A DNA stretch of 6,911 bases from Planctomycetaceae bacterium (GTDB lineage: Bacteria; Planctomycetota; Planctomycetia; Pirellulales; Lacipirellulaceae), in NCBI GenBank assembly GCA_002713555.1, contig PATG01000087.1:11571-18481 (forward strand). Direction: 5' to 3'. Below are positions 1-6,172 of the stretch, in pieces (positions within the stretch are counted from its first letter, which is position 1; every line of letters begins with the position of its first letter). The notes beneath the pieces were generated by a model that was not told where the DNA came from, did not search any database, and saw nothing but the letters and a program-made list of their open reading frames with translations. The position numbers were made by a program, and so were the translations under genes.

Positions 1-1157
1 CCTAAAGTAGGCGGGGTGTCCGACTCCATTAGCCAGTTATGGTACTCTGCAAATTTTTCTCGTTTCAACTTCCAGATATTCAATGCCAGACGGGCATACT
101 CACAGGCATTTCGGTGATCCCGATGTTCATGCCTTACATGTGGATTGCAACTCTTGCCAAGCGGCACGTGCAGGATCACAAACGATATCTGGTCGCCATA
201 ACGCTCTGTAGCAGCATGTATATTGGGATGAAAGTGCCGACAATGCCTACAGGTGTAATCGAGCATCTCCACCATAACTTGCTTAGCTTTTGGGCTACCC
301 AGAATGGGCAAACTGGCTACATCAATGGGTTTTTTTAATGCGGCAAATTGAATAAAACGTCTCGCGACTCCATCGCCATCGACTTCATTCGCTGTTTCGT
401 CCAGGGCAGGATCAACGCTGTTAGACAATTCTATGGGCTGATTTTCTTCTTGCAGTTGTTCAATCGTATTCGTTTCGCTCGATGACGTGCTGACCACACT
501 CTCATTTCCCTGAGGTTCGGTCGATTCTATCTTTTCAAAAACAATTCCCGGTGGCTGGTATAAAATCTGTCCACACATCAACACAACAAGACTCAGCGAT
601 GCGAGCCCCGAGGCTATCCAGGGCTTAATACCCCCTGCTGCTGATCCGGACTGCTCAAAGTTTTGTGCAGGCGATTGCTCCATCACACCCAACAAAGCTC
701 TCATTTGATCTTCGTTGGAAGCAGCCGATACACTCTTCAGATAAAAAATGGTTAAAGTGCAGATCGCAAGGCTGCATAGATGGACCCCCAAACAATACAA
801 ACAAAGACTTTGCAACAAAAAGAACTGTAGGCCAATGAACCAGGCGGCCGACCCTGCTGCCAATAAAGACATGCACAACAACGAAGTCTCGCCGATTCGT
901 CTGAAACGACTGGCCACTAAGACACAAGCCGCTAAAATGCTCGTATAGACCAACGATCCAAAAAGGCTTACCGGAATTCCCAGCCATTTGGACCAGTGAC
1001 TGGTTAAGACATGGTCACAGTCCACCAACCCATCTGTTTGACAACCGGCCAACGAACTCGTGCTCCAGGTAGCCCAAGTAAGATAGAGAGATAGCCCCAA
1101 TCCCACCAAGGCCAACAGTGCAATCAAACCCAGAAGCCTTTTGGCAGTGTTGCTCAT
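1..1157 (-). CDS. VKOR-thioredoxin (DsbA-like) fusion, C-terminus beyond window
   Basis: This reading frame is open from ATG at 1157 to the left edge (385 complete codons, no stop). It encodes a vitamin K epoxide reductase (VKOR) family membrane protein fused to a thioredoxin-fold domain, which in bacteria oxidises cysteines of exported proteins and passes electrons to quinone. Visible segments are TM1 about 8-28, a loop with the Cys39/Cys47 pair (GCQTDGLVDCDHV), TM2 about 60-83 with the conserved Ser64, TM3 about 92-115, TM4 about 118-140 carrying the quinone-side CLYC (119-122), and TM5 about 180-199. An acidic, Ser/Glu-rich linker (about 205-265) leads to the thioredoxin domain with CRHC at 303-306 and a DsbA-like continuation (VPLGKSCNP). 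Five helices would place the thioredoxin domain outside the cytoplasm, as expected. The ATG has only a weak upstream GGA; TTG at 1187 is an in-frame alternative. The nearest gene is the divergent CPXCG protein. Confidence 0.9.
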   Translation of the reverse strand, partial: MSNTAKRLLGLIALLALVGLGLSLYLTWATWSTSSLAGCQTDGLVDCDHVLTSHWSKWLGIPVSLFGSLVYTSILAACVLVASRFRRIGETSLLCMSLLAAGSAAWFIGLQFFLLQSLCLYCLGVHLCSLAICTLTIFYLKSVSAASNEDQMRALLGVMEQSPAQNFEQSGSAAGGIKPWIASGLASLSLVVLMCGQILYQPPGIVFEKIESTEPQGNESVVSTSSSETNTIEQLQEENQPIELSNSVDPALDETANEVDGDGVARRFIQFAALKKPIDVASLPILGSPKAKQVMVEMLDYTCRHCRHFHPNIHAATERYGDQISFVILHVPLGKSCNPHVRHEHRDHRNACEYARLALNIWKLKREKFAEYHNWLMESDTPPTL

Positions 1158-1404
1158 TCCAGGAGATGTGTGGTTTGAACCAAGCAATAGACTGAACCTC
1201 GAAAAAATCGTTTATCCTGATGGAGAACTGGTTTGTTAGCCAGAATAAACCCAACTTGCCAGAGCTAGCTCGTAAGCCCTATGTTTTTCTCTGCTTCCTT
1301 CCTTCTACGGCGCCCTCCCTCAAGAACAGGAAACAAACTTCGTAGGCGTTTCTAGTTTCTCCGGCTTGATTCGCGTCGAGCGGCAATTCCAAGGTACCCT
1401 ATTG

Positions 1405-1587
1405 ATGCAGGAAGAAGCAAATTATACCTGCCAGAGTTGTGGCGAAGCCATCGTTGTCCCAGTTGACATCTCGGCGGGAGACCTCCAATCATACGTTGAA
1501 GATTGCCCCGTATGCTGTCGTGCTAATGTTATTCGTATAGAAATCGATTTTGAAGGCAGGATCTGGGCCTCCAGCGACTTAGAATAA
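1405..1587 (+). CDS. CPXCG motif Cys-rich small protein
   Basis: A 60-residue protein resembling the Cys_rich_CPXG family, small proteins of unknown function thought to bind zinc through two Cys pairs. The first knuckle is C9-x-x-C12 (YTCQSCGE) and the second is C34-x-x-C37 followed by C38 (VEDCPVCCR). The family-typical ending follows: hydrophobic and acidic strands (NVIRIEIDFEGRI). The first knuckle reads CQSC rather than the CPxC that gives the family its name. I chose ATG at 1405 because it puts the first Cys near residue 9, as is usual for the family, and an AAGG lies 11-14 bases upstream. An in-frame TTG at 1366 would add 13 residues (to 73) that do not look like family sequence. It is divergent from the VKOR fusion and co-oriented with the PPK2 remnant 115 bp downstream. 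No function is assigned beyond likely metal binding. Confidence 0.82.
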   Translation: MQEEANYTCQSCGEAIVVPVDISAGDLQSYVEDCPVCCRANVIRIEIDFEGRIWASSDLE

Positions 1588-1641
1588 CTTACTAAATCCC
1601 TACAACCCGCAGATCTTATACGGAACTGCAATGTGCCCTGT

Positions 1642-1677
1642 TTCTAAGGGCATCAATGCTTCTAAGGGCATCAATGG
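1642..1677. repeat. Imperfect 18-bp tandem duplication
   Basis: Two adjacent copies of an 18-bp unit (1642-1659 and 1660-1677) agree at 17 of 18 positions; the shared core is TTCTAAGGGCATCAATG. The pair lies in the non-coding gap between the CPXCG gene and the ATG of the PPK2 remnant, 25 bp upstream of that ATG. It looks like replication slippage rather than a binding-site array. It may be part of the decay of this locus, in the former leader region of the gene. Confidence 0.8.
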
Positions 1678-1702
1678 CAATCATCAACTGCGAGCATCCA
1701 TT

Positions 1703-2503
1703 ATGACACAACCACTTACTGTATCAGCGGGCACCAAGATTCGTCTCCACGACTTTGCCCCCCCGTTATGTTGCCTGTCAGGCAACGAAAAAAACATCTG
1801 CTCGTGAGATCAAAAAACTCACAACTGCCAGTCGAGACCTGGCCTACCGCCTTTATGCTGAAAACGGCCGTACTGTATTGCTTGTACTGCAAGGGATGGA
1901 CACAGCAGGGAAAGACGGCACCATACGCACCGTGATGACTGGCATCAATCCACAAAGTTGTCAGATTGTTCCCTTCAAGCAGCCAAGTCACAAAGAGTTG
2001 GACCATGATTTCCTCTGGCTAATCCACAAGGACGTACCACGACGTGGAAATATTGGCATCTTTAACCGATCACACTACGAAGACGTACTGGTAGTTCGTG
2101 TGTATAAACTGGTTGCTGAATCCGAATGGCAATCTCGTTATGATCGTATCAATGAGTTCGAAAGCTACTCGTTGACGGTGGCGTAACACTCGTTAAATGT
2201 TTTTTGCATGTCAGCAAAGAGGAGCAAAAAGAAAGGCTCTAGGATCGACTTGACGAACCCCATAAGCGCTGGTAATTCAGCACGAATGATCTGTCGGACG
2301 CAATTGTGGGACAAATACCAAAAGGCCTACGAGGATGCGCTGACACGGTGCAATACGGACCATGCTCCCTGGCATATCGTACCTTCAGACCGCAAATGGT
2401 CCGCAACCTCACCGTGAGTAAAATACTCCACGACACGCTGGTTCGGCTGGATCCCCAATTTCCGGCATGCGAAGAAGGCTTAGAAAACATTGCTATCAAG
2501 TAA
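1703..2503 (+). pseudogene. ppk2: Decayed polyphosphate kinase 2 (PPK2) gene
   Basis: Joined across frames, this encodes a nearly full-length (about 267 codons) PPK2, a P-loop kinase that moves phosphate between polyphosphate and nucleotides. The start ATG at 1703 (MTQPLTVSAGTKIRLHDF) is followed by an extra base in a run of seven C at 1758-1764. The next frame carries the Walker A loop GMDTAGKDG, then DHDFLW and the Walker B/lid region NRSHYEDVLVVRV. Near 2160-2164 one base is missing (INEFE | [11 protein letters not shown]). That frame then has TAG at 2240-2242 and TAA at 2273-2275; the latter replaces the Lys expected after KRW. The frame shifts again near 2297-2303 (family spacing suggests two lost bases) into [13 protein letters not shown] and [13 protein letters not shown] single base is lost at 2400-2401, and the tail ([20 protein letters not shown]) reaches TAA at 2501. 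Even reading only the longest intact piece, the product would be about half-length and lack the C-terminal part of the fold. The family call is secure; the exact lesion bases are inferred. Confidence 0.92.
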
Positions 2504-2535
2504 GTCTGATTGAATCCATCTCGCCGAAATGCTGC

Positions 2536-3624
2536 TTAATTCTGGGTTGGATCTCCCGGCGCATCGGTATTCAATTGGCGCCGCAGATACGAGGCGCGTT
2601 CCACATTACGATCAAATTTATCGAGTTCGCTACCTGATAGTTTTTGCAGATGTGCAGGTTGCGTGTGGATAAATAATTTATTAATCGTGGGAATCTCCAA
2701 TTCACCGATCAACCCCAGATTGACCCCCATACGAACGCTTGACAAAAGGTGCATGGTTTCTTCTGAACTGATCGTTTGCGCTGTTCGCAGGATTCCAAAA
2801 GCGCGACTTACTCGATCATGGAGCGTTTCGTGACTTTCACGAATCAGAAACTCACGAGCCTGCCGCTCATAATCAATCAAAACGGGCACCACATCCGAAA
2901 CTTTCTTGGAAAGCTCTTCTTCTGTCATCCCAAGCGTAATTTGGTTGCTAATCTGATAAAAATCGCCCATTGCTTGCGAGCCTTCGCCATAAAGACCTCG
3001 CACGGCTAAATTTATTTTCTGCAGACTCTTAAAAACCTTCTCGATCTGTCGTGTAATTACCAAGGCCGGCAAATGCAGCATCACACTAACTCGCAAACCG
3101 GTGCCCACATTGGTAGGGCAGGCTGTTAAAAAGCCCAGCTTATTACTAAAGGCATAAGTCACTTGCTCCTCGATCAAATCGTCCAATTCATTGATCTGTT
3201 GCCAGGCAGATTCGAGATCCAAACCACTATGCATCACTTGAAATCGCAGGTGATCTTCCTCGTTGATCATCACACTGAATCGTTCGGAACAATCAATGGC
3301 TACCGCACGAGCACCTTCACTTTCGGCATGCTCTCGACTGATTAATTGTCTTTCTACGAGAAACTGTCGGTCGACGTCTTCAAGGTCGCCAACGTTGATA
3401 TAGAACGTATCCTGAGGAACTTTTTTGGCCTCACGCAGGGCCGCGATTCGTCCACCCAGAATCTTTTCGATTTCGGCTCGGTCCGACTCAGTCGTTCGTG
3501 AGATGAATGGAAAATCTGCCAGGTTTCGCGCTAATCGAATACGGCTACTAATGACAATATCCGACTCCGGGCCAGAACCTTTCATCCACTCACCACTCGA
3601 ACTGGCTAAATCGTCAAGATGCAT
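2536..3624 (-). CDS. mcsB: Protein arginine kinase McsB
   Basis: A 362-residue ATP:guanido phosphotransferase of the McsB type, close to the usual family length. McsB phosphorylates arginines on proteins; in Firmicutes this marks them for ClpCP degradation. Visible motifs are WMKGSGPESDIVISSRIRLA at 13-32 (substrate and nucleotide loops), NEEDHLR at 121-127 (acidic catalytic region), CPTNVGTGLR at 169-178 (the guanido-kinase signature with its reactive Cys169), and RGLYGEGSQAMGDFYQISN at 209-227 (ATP-binding strand). The C-terminal domain, specific to McsB, normally carries RDxxRA, the phosphoarginine-sensing pocket; here the matching segment reads RNVERA (339-344), with Asn in place of Asp. 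The ATG at 3624 has a good Shine-Dalgarno sequence, AGGAAG. It lies 42 bp downstream of mcsA on the same strand, so co-transcription is likely. No ctsR or clpC lies beside it, unlike the Firmicutes operon. Its end faces the PPK2 remnant, 32 bp away. Confidence 0.96.
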   Translation of the reverse strand: MHLDDLASSSGEWMKGSGPESDIVISSRIRLARNLADFPFISRTTESDRAEIEKILGGRIAALREAKKVPQDTFYINVGDLEDVDRQFLVERQLISREHAESEGARAVAIDCSERFSVMINEEDHLRFQVMHSGLDLESAWQQINELDDLIEEQVTYAFSNKLGFLTACPTNVGTGLRVSVMLHLPALVITRQIEKVFKSLQKINLAVRGLYGEGSQAMGDFYQISNQITLGMTEEELSKKVSDVVPVLIDYERQAREFLIRESHETLHDRVSRAFGILRTAQTISSEETMHLLSSVRMGVNLGLIGELEIPTINKLFIHTQPAHLQKLSGSELDKFDRNVERASYLRRQLNTDAPGDPTQN

Positions 3625-3628
3625 AGTT

Positions 3629-3634
3629 CTTCCT
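3629..3634 (-). promoter_or_regulatory. Ribosome binding site of mcsB
   Basis: On the minus strand AGGAAG ends four bases before the mcsB ATG, so the AGGA core sits six bases from the start. It is the clearest Shine-Dalgarno sequence in the window and supports ATG at 3624 as the start. It lies in the 42-bp gap after mcsA, which suits translation from a shared mRNA. Confidence 0.65.
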
Positions 3635-3666
3635 GAGGGTACTTACGAATACGTTCCGATAAGAAG

Positions 3667-4212
3667 TTAACGATCTGCCGACTCATCTTCTTCAGAATCC
3701 GGACTGGACTGAGTTTCGACTGCACGAATCTGGTCACGCAGTTCAGAGGCCAACTCGTAGTTTTCTGTTGCAACTGCCTCTTTCATTTCACGGCGCATGC
3801 GAATGAGTTGCGTTTGTTGGTCTGCACCCTGCGGACAACGCTTGGGCACCTTGCCAATGTGATGCACCTGATCGTGTATATTCATCAAAAGGGGCTCCAA
3901 CTCTTCCAAAAAATACACATAGTCGTGAGGGCAACCCAAACGTCCTTGCTTGCGAAACTCTAGAAATGTAATCGAGCACAACGGACAAGCGCGTTGATCC
4001 AAACGGGCCAATTCGTCAGCCGTTTCACCCACCGCCAGATGCTGCGCTAATAACCCAGCCATCGCTGGCATCACCTCTTCTGCATCTTCGGCACTGGGAG
4101 TTAAGAAATTCTGAGCACACTCCTCACATAGATGCAACTCATTCGGTTTTCCATCCACAAGATCGGTAATGTGGAAAGTGGCCTGTCGATGATCGCATTT
4201 TTGACATTTCAT
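3667..4212 (-). CDS. mcsA: McsA-like zinc finger/UVR-motif activator of McsB
   Basis: A 181-residue protein of the McsA type (UvrB/UvrC motif-containing), the partner that binds and activates the arginine kinase McsB. The first zinc finger is C3-x-x-C6 (MKCQKC) with C29-x-x-C32 (CEEC). The second begins with C76-x-x-C79 (CPLC), followed by TFLEFRKQGRLGC ending at C94. Where Firmicutes McsA has a fourth Cys just after (GCxxCY), this protein has GCPHDY, with His96 as a possible substitute ligand. HHIGKVPKR (117-125) matches the family's HxGKxP segment. A UVR helix pair follows (about 134-166: LIRMRREMKEAVATENYELA), then an acidic tail. The ATG at 4212 directly precedes the first Cys pair, as in the family; I see no Shine-Dalgarno sequence. 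It is the first gene of the mcsA-mcsB unit. Assignment as McsA rather than another UVR protein rests on the two fingers and the adjacent mcsB. Confidence 0.92.
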   Translation of the reverse strand: MKCQKCDHRQATFHITDLVDGKPNELHLCEECAQNFLTPSAEDAEEVMPAMAGLLAQHLAVGETADELARLDQRACPLCSITFLEFRKQGRLGCPHDYVYFLEELEPLLMNIHDQVHHIGKVPKRCPQGADQQTQLIRMRREMKEAVATENYELASELRDQIRAVETQSSPDSEEDESADR

Positions 4213-4618
4213 AACAGCACCAGTGTTTTTTCAGGATAGGATCTAAAGTCTTGTCAATGTTTTAACAAAAAGTTACCGGAATTTGTTTTACCAGGCGTAA
4301 AGATTCCGAACTGTCCACAACCTGTTCGTGTCCAATCTTCCAGCACCAGACCCGTTGGCCTCCCCCAATACCCCCAAACACTGGTACCCCCAAACAATGG
4401 GTGCGCGCAGACAACAGGACCTTCATAACGATACTTGTATGGGGATTCTAACTGTGTACCCAGGGGTGTCAAGATTAAGAGGGTTCGCACTAAAGTCCAA
4501 TCGTTATTCAAGATTGTTAAAACAATGACATCTAAACATCCGTTGTCGGCAATATGCTCCAGTGCTAAGCTAAGCCCAAGGCAGAGTCTATTCATACTTT
4601 AATCCCCCTGATAACCAA
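4213..4618. other. Divergent intergenic region between mcsA and trpE
   Basis: These 406 bases must carry the promoters of both mcsA (leftward) and trpE (rightward), but I cannot place either with confidence. They contain a 113-codon minus-strand frame (4595 to 4254) whose ATG has an AGGGGG eight bases upstream and which ends 41 bp before mcsA. Its product matches no family I recognise and shows no domain, so I do not call it a gene. Also present are two 12-bp direct repeats (4369-4396) and a small inverted repeat, ATTGT-TAAA-ACAAT, at 4513-4526. There is no leader peptide with clustered Trp codons and no terminator hairpin, so a classical trp attenuator is not visible. Confidence 0.6.
4369..4396. 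repeat. Pair of 12-bp direct repeats
   Basis: TACCCCCAAACA occurs at 4369-4380 and again at 4385-4396, a spacing of 16 bp, in the mcsA-trpE spacer. A shorter, related CCCCCAATA precedes the first copy. The spacing does not fit whole helical turns, and the sequence matches no operator that I know. It may be slippage-derived low-complexity sequence. Confidence 0.6.
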
Positions 4619-6172
4619 ATGCCTCACTCACCTTGCCTGGAGGAATTTACCACCCAAGCGGGGAAAGCCCGCTTTGTACCCGTCTATCGACAGTTGGTCA
4701 GTGATACACTCACCCCTGTGCAGGCATTCAAGCGTCTCGATGATTCGTGTGCCTCCTGTTTATTTGAAAGCGTCATCGGCGGAGAAAAGGTTGGTCGATA
4801 CAGTTTTCTGGCAAGTGGCCCCTTTCGGCAAATTCAAGCTTACGGCAATCAAGTTACCGTTTCGCGCCTTATTTCTGACCCTGCCTCTGACCCTGGTAGC
4901 CCCTCCAGCGAAAACTGGGAAACCGAATCTTTTGATAGCAAGAACCCTCTTGAAACATTACGCGAACAAGTTCGTTCAATCAACGTCGCGCACCTGGATG
5001 AGTTGCCACCATTTATTGGCGGTGCAATTGGCTACGCTGGCTACGACACGGTTCGCTACGTTGAACACCTTCCTAATCCGCCGGAAGACGATCGACAACT
5101 TCCCGACTTGTGGTTTGCCCTGTACGACCAAATGGTCGTATTCGATCATGTACAAAAAACTGTCATTGTTCTGGCATTGGCTGATGTTAAAAACAAGGAA
5201 ACCGAATCCCAGAAAAAGGCTTACCTGCATGCCTGCCGCCGTGTCGACTCACTAATAAGTCGGCTCGAGAAGAAAAACGATACATTGCAGCTCGCCGACA
5301 TCAATACTTCGGGTGGGATTGCTGAGGATTACACCTCCAACATGACGCAGCCACAATTTGAAGATGCCGTTCGTCAGTGTGTCGAATACATTCGCGCTGG
5401 CGATATTTTTCAGGTGGTGATTAGTCAACGTCTGCAGACGACCTTGGACGCACCTCCCTTCGAACTCTATCGAACATTGCGCGTGGTAAATCCCAGCCCC
5501 TTCATGTTTTATCTACGAACCCCCAGCGTCACACTCGTAGGCAGTTCACCTGAAATCATGGTTCGAGTTGTTGACGGACGCACTACGGTCCGCCCACTTG
5601 CAGGCACACGACGACGCGGCGAAACGGATGAAGAAGACCAGCAATTGGCATCTGAATTACTGGCCGATCCCAAGGAACGCGCTGAGCATGTTATGCTGGT
5701 CGACTTAGGTCGCAATGATGTGGGGCGGGTTGCCCAGTACGACACCGTTGAGATCTCCGATGTGATGGTTATCGAACGGTATAGCCATGTGATGCACATT
5801 ACCTCCAATGTTACGGGCCAGCTACGCGAAGATTGTGACTCATTCGATGCCTTGGCCGCTTGCCTGCCCGCCGGCACCGTTTCAGGCGCTCCCAAGGTAC
5901 GGGCTATGGAAATCATCGATGAACTGGAGCCTAATCGTCGTGGGCCATATGCAGGTGCAGTGGGCTATATAGATTTCGCTGGCAATATGGACACTTGCAT
6001 AGCTTTGCGCACTGTGGTGATCCATGAAGGCATTGCCTATGTCCAGGCGGGGGCGGGTATCGTAGCCGACAGTGTGCCAGAACTTGAATACCAAGAAACA
6101 CTCAACAAAGCTCGCGGTCTGCTCAAGGCCATCGAGGTCACCCGAGAACGAAATCTCTCACAATCGGGCTAA
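4619..6172 (+). CDS. trpE: Anthranilate synthase component I
   Basis: A full-length 517-residue TrpE, the large subunit that aminates chorismate to anthranilate with ammonia from the TrpG glutaminase, the first committed step of tryptophan synthesis. The N-terminal domain carries [13 protein letters not shown] at 50-62, part of the tryptophan feedback pocket, and [12 protein letters not shown] at 132-143. The chorismate-binding domain contains [11 protein letters not shown] (261-271), GSSPE (308-312), [10 protein letters not shown] (325-334), [15 protein letters not shown] (357-371), [10 protein letters not shown] (417-426), GPYAGAVGY (442-450) and QAGAGIV (476-482). Catalytic and Mg-binding segments look intact. 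A Ser/Asp/Pro-rich stretch near 83-107 looks like a flexible surface insertion. The start at 4619 has no clear Shine-Dalgarno sequence but fits the usual N-terminus. No trpG or other trp gene is beside it in this window, so TrpG must be encoded elsewhere. Its stop overlaps that of pyrF. It lacks PabB-specific features, and the LFES-like motif favours TrpE. Confidence 0.96.
   Translation: MPHSPCLEEFTTQAGKARFVPVYRQLVSDTLTPVQAFKRLDDSCASCLFESVIGGEKVGRYSFLASGPFRQIQAYGNQVTVSRLISDPASDPGSPSSENWETESFDSKNPLETLREQVRSINVAHLDELPPFIGGAIGYAGYDTVRYVEHLPNPPEDDRQLPDLWFALYDQMVVFDHVQKTVIVLALADVKNKETESQKKAYLHACRRVDSLISRLEKKNDTLQLADINTSGGIAEDYTSNMTQPQFEDAVRQCVEYIRAGDIFQVVISQRLQTTLDAPPFELYRTLRVVNPSPFMFYLRTPSVTLVGSSPEIMVRVVDGRTTVRPLAGTRRRGETDEEDQQLASELLADPKERAEHVMLVDLGRNDVGRVAQYDTVEISDVMVIERYSHVMHITSNVTGQLREDCDSFDALAACLPAGTVSGAPKVRAMEIIDELEPNRRGPYAGAVGYIDFAGNMDTCIALRTVVIHEGIAYVQAGAGIVADSVPELEYQETLNKARGLLKAIEVTRERNLSQSG

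Noticed and set aside
655..1254. Two minus-strand frames (655-987 and 1015-1254) and a plus-strand frame (748-948) as genes
   Set aside because: They overlap the VKOR-thioredoxin frame, which has clear motifs and is open through the whole region; the others have no family resemblance.
1755..2503. The three plus-strand PPK2 pieces as separate genes or programmed frameshifting
   Set aside because: Each piece is a part of one PPK2 domain, there are several unrelated shifts and two in-frame stops, and no slippery site plus pseudoknot arrangement is visible.
4213..4260. Possible sigma-70 promoter for mcsA: TTGACA at 4252-4257 and TATCCT at 4233-4238 on the minus strand
   Set aside because: The spacer is only 13 bp, well short of the usual 16-18, and no better -10 lies at the right distance.
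4513..4526. ATTGT-TAAA-ACAAT inverted repeat as an operator
   Set aside because: The arms are only five bases of AT-rich sequence and are expected by chance; it matches no known regulator.
4328..4528. Plus-strand 66-codon frame upstream of trpE as a trp leader peptide
   Set aside because: It contains a single Trp codon and no tandem Trp run, and no alternative hairpins or terminator follow it.
4674..5916. Long alternative frames inside trpE (plus 4674-5255, minus 5509-5916)
   Set aside because: They are shadows of the trpE reading frame and show no domain of their own.
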